In this document: positions 6,368 to 13,002 of the stretch, piece by piece
Layout of the letters: every line of letters starts with the position of its first letter
Position numbering within the stretch: position 1 is the stretch's first letter
From: Actinomycetes bacterium
GTDB taxonomy: Bacteria > Actinomycetota > Actinomycetes > Mycobacteriales > Mycobacteriaceae
Assembly: GCA_023416315.1 (NCBI GenBank)
Contig: JAEZIA010000093.1
Location: forward strand, 1-19,190
Length of the DNA stretch: 19,190 nt
Direction: 5' to 3'
Position numbers and translations under genes: made by a program
Notes under the pieces: generated by a model
What the model was told of the DNA's origin: nothing
Seen by the model: only the letters and a program-made list of their open reading frames with translations
Databases searched by the model: none

Positions 6368-6983
6368 GCCGAACACCAGCCCGATAACAGCTTGGAAGGC
6401 ACTCAAAGAGGGTAACGAGCGATTCGTCGCCGGCCAGCCACAGCATCCCAGCCAGAGCATCGAGGACCGCGCGCGGCTGGCGGCGGGGCAGACCCCCACC
6501 GCGGTCCTCTTCGGCTGCGGTGACAGCCGCGTCGCCGCCGAGTTGATCTTCGACCAGGGCCTCGGCGACATGTTCGTGGTGCGCACCGCGGGCCATGTCA
6601 TCGATTCCGCGGTGCTGGGATCGATCGAGTACGCGGTCGGCGTGCTCAATGTCCCGCTGATCGCCATCCTCGGCCATGACAGCTGCGGTGCGGTCCAGGC
6701 GACCCTGAACGCGCTCGACGACGGCGAGATCCCCGGGGGTTATATCCGCGACATCGTCGAGCGGGTCACGCCGTCGATCCTGCTGGGCCGTCGCGACGGG
6801 CTGAGCCGAGTCGACGAGTTCGAGGCCCGCCACGTCATCGAGACGGGATCACAGCTGATGGCCCGGTCCGCCCTCATCGCCGAGGGGGTCGCCGCCGGGA
6901 CGCTGGCGATCGTGGGGCTCACCTATCACCTGGCCGACGGCAAGGTGGTGCTGCGCGAGCACCTCGGCGATATCGGCGAATAA
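6366..6983 (+). CDS. canB: Beta-carbonic anhydrase (Rv3588c/CanB-like)
   Basis: A 205-residue beta-class carbonic anhydrase that interconverts CO2 and bicarbonate in the cytoplasm. Zinc ligands and the catalytic pair appear at the positions known for M. tuberculosis Rv3588c: Cys51 and Asp53 in FGCGDSR, and His104 and Cys107 in GHDSCGAV. The start at 6366 matches the MPNT N-terminus of that protein, and CAGAAT 7 nt upstream could serve as a leaderless -10. An ATG at 6357, preceded by GAGGGGG (6346-6352), would add three residues and has the better ribosome binding site. The ATG at 6366 is back-to-back with the mutY ATG, so the promoters must lie inside the opposite genes. Confidence 0.94.
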   Translation: MPNTSPITAWKALKEGNERFVAGQPQHPSQSIEDRARLAAGQTPTAVLFGCGDSRVAAELIFDQGLGDMFVVRTAGHVIDSAVLGSIEYAVGVLNVPLIAILGHDSCGAVQATLNALDDGEIPGGYIRDIVERVTPSILLGRRDGLSRVDEFEARHVIETGSQLMARSALIAEGVAAGTLAIVGLTYHLADGKVVLREHLGDIGE

Positions 6984-7051
6984 CCACTTTTCCGGCTAGC
7001 TAACAAGGCGACACGCCGAGCCGGGTCGGACGACTCGCGGTGACCTGCCCT

Positions 7052-7057
7052 TACCGT
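7052..7057 (+). promoter_or_regulatory. Predicted -10 box, leaderless promoter of the Rv3587c-like gene
   Basis: TACCGT is followed by a 6-nt spacer and GTG at 7064. This fits the TAnnnT rule for leaderless mycobacterial transcripts and favours GTG 7064 over GTG 7040, which lies upstream of the box. I saw no good -35 element and no ribosome binding site. Confidence 0.45.
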
Positions 7058-7063
7058 GGAAAC

Positions 7064-7852
7064 GTGCTGGATCTGGATCTGGAACCGCGTGGACCTCTAC
7101 CCTCGCAAATCTATTGGCGACGCCGTGCTCTTGCGATCGGCGTCGTCGCGGTAGTTGCCGCGATCGTGGTCGGCGTGTCGTTCCTGATCTTCGGCGGTAG
7201 CTCGGACTCCAAGAGCGCCGCGAAGACCACGCCCGCGGCCGCGCCGCAGAACCCGCAGCCGGAGAACAAGACTCCCGTCGTCGCCCCGCCGCCACCGGCG
7301 TCGAGCCCCGCAGGCCCGGTCGCCGTCGCGCCGACGCCCACCGAGGCTGTCGTGCCGCCGCCGGTGCTCAAGGAGGGCGACGACTGCCCGGACTCCAACC
7401 TGGCCGTCAAGGGCATCACTAACCAACCGCAGTACGCGATCGGTGATCAGCCGAAGTTCACCATGGTCGTCACGAACATCGGCCTGGTGGCCTGCAAGCG
7501 GGACGTCGGCGCCGCCGTGCTGGCCGCCTACGTCTACTCGCTGGACGGCAAGCGGCTGTGGTCGAACCTGGACTGCGCACCGTCCAACGAAACGCTGGTG
7601 AAGACATTCAACCCGGGCGAGCAGGTGACCACCGAGGTGACGTGGACCGGGATGGGCTCCGCGCCGCAGTGCCCGCTGCCGCGCCAGCCGATCGGCCCCG
7701 GCACCTACAACCTGGTGGTCCAGCTGGGCAATCTGCGGTCGGCGACGGTGCCGTTCATCCTGGCCGACGCGCCGCCACCGGGCGCCGACCAGCCGGCAGT
7801 CGGTGCTCCCGGCGAGGTGCCGCCGGTGCCCGCGCCAGCCCCGGTCGGCTAG
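7064..7852 (+). CDS. Membrane-anchored Pro-rich protein of unknown function (Rv3587c-like)
   Basis: A 262-residue protein with a short basic cytoplasmic N-terminus, one membrane helix (about residues 22-44) and a Pro/Ala-rich linker (about 52-105). An extracellular beta-rich domain (about 108-240) follows, with four Cys (GDDC, LVACK, LDCAPS, QCPLP) that could form two disulphides, then another Pro-rich tail. This layout and its place beside disA match M. tuberculosis Rv3587c, whose function I do not know; a cell-envelope role is inferred. The start is taken as GTG 7064 because of the TACCGT box just upstream; the frame allows GTG 7040. Its TAG stop shares the palindrome CTAG (7849-7852) with the disA stop. 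Confidence 0.85.
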   Translation: MLDLDLEPRGPLPSQIYWRRRALAIGVVAVVAAIVVGVSFLIFGGSSDSKSAAKTTPAAAPQNPQPENKTPVVAPPPPASSPAGPVAVAPTPTEAVVPPPVLKEGDDCPDSNLAVKGITNQPQYAIGDQPKFTMVVTNIGLVACKRDVGAAVLAAYVYSLDGKRLWSNLDCAPSNETLVKTFNPGEQVTTEVTWTGMGSAPQCPLPRQPIGPGTYNLVVQLGNLRSATVPFILADAPPPGADQPAVGAPGEVPPVPAPAPVG

Positions 7853-8964
7853 ACCAGCCGGTCGGCGATCGTCGACTCGGCCAGCTGAGACAAACCCTCA
7901 CGGACGTGGCGCGCCCACATCGCGCCGATGCCCTCTACGGACTGCAGGTCGGTCGCGCTGGCCGCCAGCAGGCCCTGCAGTGAACCGAACCGTCGCACCA
8001 ACAGGTCGACGTGCGCGAACTGCAGGCGCGGGATGCCCGCCATCGCCCGATAGCCCCGCGCGCTGAGCGCCGAGTCCTGCGCTTCCGCGGTCGAGGGATA
8101 GCCGAACACCCGCGACAGCGCGGTGAAGTCCAGCAGCTCGGTGTCCGACAGCGAGTCCAGCTCGGCCAGTGTCGAGGCCACCTGAGCCTTCGACGGTGGT
8201 TCGGGATTGGCGTGGTAGTCGCGCATGATCAGCTCACGCGCGGTGTCGTTGCCGCCGAGCAGCTCCTCGAGCTGTAGCCGCAACTGGCGACCGTCGGTAC
8301 CGAGTTCGACTGCGTCGTAATCGATTTCGAGTCCGATGCGGCGCACCATCTCCAGCCGCTGGACCACGGTCATCACGTCGCGCAGGGTGACGAAGTCTTC
8401 GATCTCGGCGGTGGACAGCTGCCGGGACACCTCGTCGAGGCGTGCCTTGTAGCGCTCCAGTGTCGCGATCGCCTGGTTGGCCCGCGACAGGATCGTTGCC
8501 GAATCGGCGACCACGTGCCGTTCGCCTGCCACGTACACGGTCACGATGTTCATCGAGTGGCTGACCGAGACGACCGGATACCCGGTCTGAATTGCGGCGC
8601 GCTCGGCCGAGCGGTGCCGGGTGCCGGATTCGTCGGTGGGGATCGTCGGGTCCGGGACCAGCTGGACGTTGGCCCGCACAATGCGGCTGCCGTCGGTGGA
8701 CAGCACCACGGCACCGTCCATCTTCGAGAGCTCGCGCAGCCGGGTCGGCGCGAACCGGACATCGAGGGAGAAGCCACCGTCACAAATCGACTCGACCCGC
8801 TCGTCGTAGCCGAGCAGGATCAGCGCCCCTGTACGCCCGCGCAGGATGCGCTCGAGACCGTCGCGCAGCGCGGTGCCCGGCGCCAGCCGCCCGATGGTCT
8901 CACGCAGCGTGGCGGTCGTCGGCTGGGCGGGACCGCTGCTCCCGTTGACGGTGCTCACAGCCAC
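7849..8964 (-). CDS. disA: DisA (DacA), diadenylate cyclase with DNA-binding domain
   Basis: A 371-residue c-di-AMP synthase that joins two ATP. The N-terminal DAC domain carries the two diagnostic motifs DGA (83-85) and GTRHRSAER (114-122). It is followed by a helical linker (about 155-290) and a C-terminal helix-hairpin-helix DNA-binding domain (PRLQFAHVDLLVRRFGSLQGLL and SVEGIGAMWARHVREGL). DisA is an octamer that scans DNA for branched structures, and RadA regulates it in mycobacteria and Bacillus. The GTG at 8964 overlaps the radA end; GTG 8958, in a GTGA overlap with the radA stop, is an equally good start. Either way, expression is coupled to radA. Confidence 0.97.
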   Translation of the reverse strand: MAVSTVNGSSGPAQPTTATLRETIGRLAPGTALRDGLERILRGRTGALILLGYDERVESICDGGFSLDVRFAPTRLRELSKMDGAVVLSTDGSRIVRANVQLVPDPTIPTDESGTRHRSAERAAIQTGYPVVSVSHSMNIVTVYVAGERHVVADSATILSRANQAIATLERYKARLDEVSRQLSTAEIEDFVTLRDVMTVVQRLEMVRRIGLEIDYDAVELGTDGRQLRLQLEELLGGNDTARELIMRDYHANPEPPSKAQVASTLAELDSLSDTELLDFTALSRVFGYPSTAEAQDSALSARGYRAMAGIPRLQFAHVDLLVRRFGSLQGLLAASATDLQSVEGIGAMWARHVREGLSQLAESTIADRLV

Positions 8965-10403
8965 TTATTGTCCACGGCGTTGAGGTCGTTACTCGACCCC
9001 TCCCGCCGAAGCTGCGTCACGACCTTGTCGTAAGGCCGTTTCGCGATCGACAACATCGAGCGCAGCGCGTCCCCGATGGTCGCCGATTCGATGGCGCGGA
9101 ACCCCTTGGGGACTGTGCCGCAGCCGACCGGCACGAGCGCCTCGGTGAAGCCGAGACGGGCGGCTTCGGCCAGCCTGCGGTCCATGCCGGTCACCCGCCG
9201 CAGATCGCCGGCCAGGCCCACCTCGCCGATCACCACGGTCGTCGCGGGCAGCGGCAGATCGGCGTAGGCCGACGCCATTGCCACCGCGACCGCCAGGTCC
9301 GACGACGGATCCAGCAACCTCATCCCGCCGACGGTGGACAGATAGATGTCGGTGGCGCTCACCTTGAGATTCGCCCGGCGCTCGAGCACCGCGGCGATCA
9401 TCGCCGCCCGCGAGCTGTCGACCCCGCTGACCGCGCGCCGCTGCGGCGCGTTCTCCGGCCGGTAGGCCAGCAGGGCCTGGATCTCGCCGATCAGCGGACG
9501 CTTACCGTCGAGCGCGACGGTGACCGCGGTGCCGGGCACCGGATTGGGGCGGTCGTCGAGGAACAGCCCGGACGGATCGGAGACCCCTTCGATCCCGTTG
9601 TCCTGCAACAGGAAACAGCCGACCTCATCGGAGGCGCCGAAACGGTTCTTGACCCCGCGCACCATCCGGAGGGTGGAGTTGCGGTCACCTTCGAAGTGCA
9701 GCACCACATCGACCAGGTGCTCCAGCGACCGCGGCCCGGCGATCGCACCGTCTTTGGTGACGTGACCGACCAGCACCAGCGCCACCCCGCTGGACTTGGC
9801 GGCGGCGGTCAGCGCCGTCGTCACCGCGCGCACCTGGGTCACCCCGCCCACCACACCGTCGGTGTCTCCGGCGGTCATCGTCTGCACCGAATCGACCACC
9901 ACCAGGCTCGGCTGCACGGCCTCGATGTGGCCGAGCACGGTGTTGACGTCGGATTCGGCGGCCAGGAAGACCTCGTCGTGCGTGCAGCCGGTGCGTTCGG
10001 CGCGCATCCGGATCTGACCCGCCGACTCCTCACCGGAAACGTACAGCGCGCGCCGGCCCGACGACGCCCACCGGTGCACAACCTCGAGCAGCAGCGTGGA
10101 CTTGCCGACCCCGGGATCACCCGCCAGCAGGCTGACCGAACCGGGCACCACACCACCGCCGAGCACTCGGTCGAGCTCGTCGACCCCGGTGGGAAAGTGG
10201 CGGGTGCGGTCAGGATTGATCGAGCTGATCGGCACCGCAGGTGACGACGGCACCACCGCACGCTGGGCGGCACCACCCGCCCCGGTCGAGCCCGCGACCT
10301 CGTCGACGGTGCCCCAGGTCCCGCACTCCGGGCAGCGGCCGACCCACTTGGCCATCGCATGGCGACATTCCGAACAGCGATATTGCGAACGCGCCTTGGC
10401 CAC
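8955..10403 (-). CDS. radA: RadA (Sms), DNA repair ATPase
   Basis: A 482-residue RecA-like branch-migration helicase acting in recombination. Domain order: a zinc finger with C10, C13, C24, C27; a RecA core with Walker A GDPGVGKST (95-103) and Walker B near VVVDS (168-172); the RadA signature KNRFG (252-256); and a C-terminal Lon-protease-like domain (about 290-460) without obvious protease use. It starts at GTG 10403 with no ribosome binding site but a -10 box 7 nt upstream. disA is downstream and overlapping, which fits the known physical and functional RadA-DisA link. A PafBC-type promoter upstream suggests induction by DNA damage. Confidence 0.97.
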   Translation of the reverse strand: MAKARSQYRCSECRHAMAKWVGRCPECGTWGTVDEVAGSTGAGGAAQRAVVPSSPAVPISSINPDRTRHFPTGVDELDRVLGGGVVPGSVSLLAGDPGVGKSTLLLEVVHRWASSGRRALYVSGEESAGQIRMRAERTGCTHDEVFLAAESDVNTVLGHIEAVQPSLVVVDSVQTMTAGDTDGVVGGVTQVRAVTTALTAAAKSSGVALVLVGHVTKDGAIAGPRSLEHLVDVVLHFEGDRNSTLRMVRGVKNRFGASDEVGCFLLQDNGIEGVSDPSGLFLDDRPNPVPGTAVTVALDGKRPLIGEIQALLAYRPENAPQRRAVSGVDSSRAAMIAAVLERRANLKVSATDIYLSTVGGMRLLDPSSDLAVAVAMASAYADLPLPATTVVIGEVGLAGDLRRVTGMDRRLAEAARLGFTEALVPVGCGTVPKGFRAIESATIGDALRSMLSIAKRPYDKVVTQLRREGSSNDLNAVDNKWL

Positions 10404-10410
10404 GGCGGTG

Positions 10411-10433
10411 ACGCTATCGGGTGGGTCTGACAG
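10411..10433 (-). promoter_or_regulatory. PafBC (RecA-NDp type) DNA-damage promoter of radA
   Basis: On the minus strand cTGTCAGac (10433-10425) is followed by exactly 8 nt and then TAGCGT (10416-10411). The published consensus for PafBC-controlled, LexA-independent damage promoters in mycobacteria is tTGTCRgtg-N8-TAnnnT. The core TGTCAG, the spacing and the -10 all agree. The radA GTG lies 7 nt beyond the -10, so the transcript should be leaderless. No LexA SOS box was seen nearby. Confidence 0.75.
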
Positions 10434-10460
10434 ATCCGCGGATTAGCGGCCCCGTGTCAG
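10427..10460. repeat. Inverted repeats in the lpqE-radA spacer
   Basis: The 61-bp spacer holds a perfect 10-bp palindrome ATCCGCGGAT (10434-10443), an overlapping hairpin option CCGC/GCGG (10436-10439 with 10446-10449), and outer arms CTGACA/TGTCAG (10427-10432 with 10455-10460). It could fold as a weak terminator after lpqE. One outer arm is also the core of the radA PafBC motif, so the two readings compete. There is no T-tract. Confidence 0.4.
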
Positions 10461-10464
10461 CTCA

Positions 10465-11010
10465 CTAGTGGGCGGCTGGTTCGCCTTGACGCTCTGCGCT
10501 GCCTGCCGAGATCGGCACGTCGACGGTGGTCTGGCCGGCCTTGTCGAAGTCGAACGTGAACTTGTAGGTCAGTCCGTTGGCGATCGGCTTGGTCAGGGTG
10601 ACCTCGGCCTTGGGCGGTGCTGCGCTGCCCATCGGCGTCGCCTCGGCCTGGCCGTCGGCGCTGCCGACGATCAGCGAGGTGCCGGCCGGGATCGCGGTGT
10701 CACCGGTGATCACCACCGAGCCGACGTCGGAGCTGACGCGGACCAGCTTGTCGTTGACGTCCGGCGAGGTGTTTGCCGCCGCGAAGATCAGCTCGACAGT
10801 CTGGCCGGGCTTGATGGAGTCACCGGTCTGCACGGCCTGGATGTGGACATTGCGCAGCGCAATGTTCGCGACATCGGCGGTGGCGCCGTTGACGGCGGAT
10901 TCCTGGTCGGCGGTCTGCGAGATCTGGCCCGCACCGCAGCCCGTCAGAATCAGGCCGCAGGCCGCCAGGCCAGCGGATGCGGCGACGAGACGATTCGTCA
11001 AGCGGTTCAC
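10465..11010 (-). CDS. lpqE: LpqE, conserved mycobacterial lipoprotein
   Basis: A 181-residue lipoprotein. From GTG 11010 it has a short basic n-region, a hydrophobic core and the lipobox LTGC with the lipidated Cys25. The mature part is a single beta-sandwich-like domain resembling the PCuAC/DUF461 copper-chaperone fold, but I do not see the Met/His copper motif, so copper binding is not supported. The start is decided by a strong AGGAGG (11017-11022) 6 nt upstream; the longer frame to 11226 has neither signal peptide nor ribosome binding site there. It lies upstream of radA on the same strand with a 61-nt gap that has its own radA promoter. Function is unknown; it is orthologous in position to Rv3584. 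Confidence 0.92.
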   Translation of the reverse strand: MNRLTNRLVAASAGLAACGLILTGCGAGQISQTADQESAVNGATADVANIALRNVHIQAVQTGDSIKPGQTVELIFAAANTSPDVNDKLVRVSSDVGSVVITGDTAIPAGTSLIVGSADGQAEATPMGSAAPPKAEVTLTKPIANGLTYKFTFDFDKAGQTTVDVPISAGSAERQGEPAAH

Positions 11011-11317
11011 AAACAGCCTCCTGCTCGGCCCGTGTGGACGGCGCAACAGCACCGCCGCGGTTCGACTATGCACAGTAGTAGGTGGTGCGGCGCGGCGGTA
11101 GCTGAGGGTTGGCGAGCTGGTACAGGAAGCCCGCGGCGGCGAACCTGCGTGGGTGTGCTGAGCAGTGTCTTGGCGGTTGCATCCAGGCCGCGCGTTGCAC
11201 GCTTTCGCCACCATGTCAACCCCCACTCTTCACCAACGATGCCCCTGACCTGCACCGTTGTTCCGCACGCTGTCGGCCGCCGTGCTAACATTGCAATGTG
11301 AAAGGGGCTCGAAACTG
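11011..11317. promoter_or_regulatory. Divergent lpqE-carD intergenic region
   Basis: A 307-bp gap between two divergent genes, with no credible coding frame. On the lpqE side it holds the AGGAGG site and candidate -10 boxes CATAGT (plus 11065-11070) and TACTGT (plus 11072-11077) on the minus strand, implying a leader of about 50 nt. On the carD side it holds a -10-like TAACAT (11286-11291), a 12-bp palindrome (11288-11299) and AAAGGGG (11301-11307) as ribosome binding site. The middle (about 11100-11255) shows nothing I can name. Confidence 0.5.
11288..11299. promoter_or_regulatory. Perfect 12-bp palindrome at the carD promoter
   Basis: ACATTGCAATGT is its own reverse complement. It overlaps the putative -10 TAACAT (11286-11291), ends just before the AAAGGGG ribosome binding site, and is AT-rich in an otherwise GC-rich area. 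A dimeric repressor bound here would block carD transcription. Which protein, if any, binds is unknown. Confidence 0.5.
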
Positions 11318-11806
11318 ATGATTTTTAAGGTCGGAGACACCGTCGTTTATCCTCACCACGGTGCTGCGTTGATCGAGGCCATTGAAACCCGGACCATCAA
11401 GGGCGAGCAGAAGGAATACCTCGTCTTGAAGGTCTCCCAGGGAGACCTCACCGTCCGAGTTCCCGCGGACAATGCCGAATATGTCGGTGTGCGCGACGTG
11501 GTTGGCCAGGAGGGCCTGGACAAGGTGTTTCAGGTGCTCCGCGCCCCGCACACCGAAGAGCCGACCAACTGGTCGCGCCGCTACAAGGCCAATCTGGAGA
11601 AGCTGGCGTCCGGTGACGTCAACAAGGTCGCCGAGGTCGTTCGTGACCTGTGGCGTCGGGATCAGGAGCGCGGTCTGTCGGCAGGCGAAAAGCGCATGCT
11701 GGCCAAGGCCCGGCAGATCCTCGTAGGCGAGCTCGCCCTGGCTGAGAACACCGACGACGAGAAGGCGACGATCATTCTCGACGAGGCGCTTGCCGCCGCG
11801 TCCTGA
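11318..11806 (+). CDS. carD: CarD, RNA polymerase-binding transcription regulator
   Basis: A 162-residue essential mycobacterial regulator that binds the RNA polymerase beta subunit and stabilises the open complex at rRNA and most other promoters. The N-terminal Tudor-like RNA-polymerase-interaction domain spans residues 1-55 (MIFKVGDTVVYPHHG). The C-terminal helical DNA-binding domain follows, with Trp85 in TNWSRRYK at the exact known position of the residue that wedges into the minor groove at the upstream edge of the bubble. The ATG at 11318 is used; the upstream frame to 11258 is non-coding promoter DNA. It begins the carD-ispD-ispF series, with ispD 17 nt downstream. Confidence 0.97.
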   Translation: MIFKVGDTVVYPHHGAALIEAIETRTIKGEQKEYLVLKVSQGDLTVRVPADNAEYVGVRDVVGQEGLDKVFQVLRAPHTEEPTNWSRRYKANLEKLASGDVNKVAEVVRDLWRRDQERGLSAGEKRMLAKARQILVGELALAENTDDEKATIILDEALAAAS

Positions 11807-11823
11807 CTCCCCTGAGGGGTTCG

Positions 11824-12486
11824 GTGTCGGACACGGTCGCGGTCGTCACGGCCGCCGGTTCCGGTGAACGGCTCAAAGCGGGCATCCCGAAAGCATTCGT
11901 GGATCTCGGTGGCCGAACCATGCTCGAACACGCCGTGGACGGGCTGCTCGCCTCCGGCGTGATCGACCGGGTGGTTGTTGCGGCGCCCGCCGAACGGGTG
12001 GACGAAACCAAACTGCTGCTCGACGGCCGTGCCACGGTCGTCGAGGGCGGGCCGGAACGTCCCGAAACCGTCCGGCGTGCGCTGGACGCCATCGGCGACC
12101 CCGAATTCGTTCTTGTGCATGACGCTGCCCGGCCGCTGACGCCGGTCGACCAGATCCAGCGGGTGGTCGCCGGCCTGCGCGACGGCCTCCGGGCGGTGAT
12201 CCCGGTGCTGCCGGTCATTGACACCATCAAAGCCGTCGACGCCAACGGAGTGGTGCTCGGCACCCCCGAGCGGTCTGGGCTGCGGGCCGTCCAGACTCCG
12301 CAGGGTTTCGAAACCGCGCTGCTGCGCCGTGCCTACGAACGCGCGGGCGGCCCCGCCGTGACCGACGACGCCTCGCTGGTGGAGTATCTGGGCACCCCGG
12401 TGTACACCGTCGCGGGCGACACCATGGCCTTCAAGGTCACCACCCCGCTGGATCTCCAGCTGGCCCGCGCCCTGCTGGCCTCATGA
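11824..12486 (+). CDS. ispD: IspD, 2-C-methyl-D-erythritol 4-phosphate cytidylyltransferase
   Basis: A 220-residue enzyme of the MEP isoprenoid pathway that joins CTP and methylerythritol phosphate. Seen: the nucleotide-binding loop AAGSGERL (10-17) with Lys23; HDAARP (99-104); VQTPQGF (156-162); and the C-terminal FKVTTPLDL segment carrying the second active-site Lys. It starts at GTG 11824 with GAGGGG (11814-11819) upstream, which is partly paired in a CCCC/GGGG hairpin. The stop overlaps the ispF ATG (ATGA), the usual coupling of these two pathway genes. Confidence 0.97.
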   Translation: MSDTVAVVTAAGSGERLKAGIPKAFVDLGGRTMLEHAVDGLLASGVIDRVVVAAPAERVDETKLLLDGRATVVEGGPERPETVRRALDAIGDPEFVLVHDAARPLTPVDQIQRVVAGLRDGLRAVIPVLPVIDTIKAVDANGVVLGTPERSGLRAVQTPQGFETALLRRAYERAGGPAVTDDASLVEYLGTPVYTVAGDTMAFKVTTPLDLQLARALLAS

Positions 12487-12974
12487 TCCTTCCCCGCGTC
12501 GGGCTGGGTACCGACGTCCATCCGATCGAAGCCGGCCGGCCGTGCTGGCTGCTGGGCCTGTTGTTCGACGGCGCCGACGGCTGCTCCGGGCACTCCGACG
12601 GCGACGTCGCGGTCCATGCGCTGTGCGATGCGCTGCTCTCGGCGGCCGGTCTCGGTGACCTCGGCACGGTATTCGGGGTGGACCAGCCGCGATGGCGTGG
12701 TGTCACCGGTGCCCGGATGCTCGAACACGTCCGTGAACTGCTCGCCGCCGAAGGCTTCACCGTCGGCAATGCCGTCGTCCAGGTCATCACCAACCGCCCG
12801 AAGGTGGGCCCGCGCCGGGAAGAAGCCCAGCGGGTGCTTTCCGGGCTGCTGGGCGCCCCGGTGTCGGTGTCGGCGACCACCACCGACGGCCTGGGGCTGA
12901 CCGGCCGCGGCGAGGGAATGGCGGCCGTCGCCACCGCGCTGGTGGTGGCTGGGTCCGCCTCGATGCCTGAGTAA
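12483..12974 (+). CDS. ispF: IspF, 2-C-methyl-D-erythritol 2,4-cyclodiphosphate synthase
   Basis: A 163-residue trimeric zinc enzyme of the MEP pathway that cyclises CDP-methylerythritol phosphate with loss of CMP. Metal ligands are D11 and H13 in GTDVHPIE and H45 in HSDGDVAVHALCDAL. The CDP-binding TTTDGLGLTGRGEGMAA closes the domain. The GDLGTVFGVDQPRW loop differs from the HFPDTDP loop common in proteobacteria but matches the M. tuberculosis protein as I recall it. Translation is coupled to ispD by a 4-nt overlap. A 28-nt gap with its own -10 box separates it from cysS. Confidence 0.97.
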   Translation: MILPRVGLGTDVHPIEAGRPCWLLGLLFDGADGCSGHSDGDVAVHALCDALLSAAGLGDLGTVFGVDQPRWRGVTGARMLEHVRELLAAEGFTVGNAVVQVITNRPKVGPRREEAQRVLSGLLGAPVSVSATTTDGLGLTGRGEGMAAVATALVVAGSASMPE

Positions 12975-12988
12975 CGCGATTAGGCCGG

Positions 12989-12994
12989 TAAGCT
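12989..12994 (+). promoter_or_regulatory. Predicted -10 box, leaderless cysS promoter
   Basis: TAAGCT is followed by 8 nt and GTG at 13003. No ribosome binding site precedes this GTG, so a start at or just before the codon is plausible. It would let cysS-rlmB be transcribed apart from carD-ispDF. The spacing is at the long end for this class. Confidence 0.4.
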
Positions 12995-13002
12995 GGCCCG
13001 TC

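Noticed and set aside
3448..6983. Possible horizontally acquired island around the hydrolase, regulator and carbonic anhydrase
   Set aside because: No integrase, repeat ends, tRNA or clear base-composition break; only the regulator and small-protein slot differs from the M. tuberculosis gene order.
7097..7426. Antisense frames opposite the Pro-rich linker of the Rv3587c-like gene
   Set aside because: Produced by the repetitive Pro/Ala codons; Gly/Arg-rich with no start signal.
11007..11291. 94-residue minus-strand frame in the lpqE-carD gap
   Set aside because: Covers the lpqE leader and the carD promoter region, with no ribosome binding site or family resemblance.
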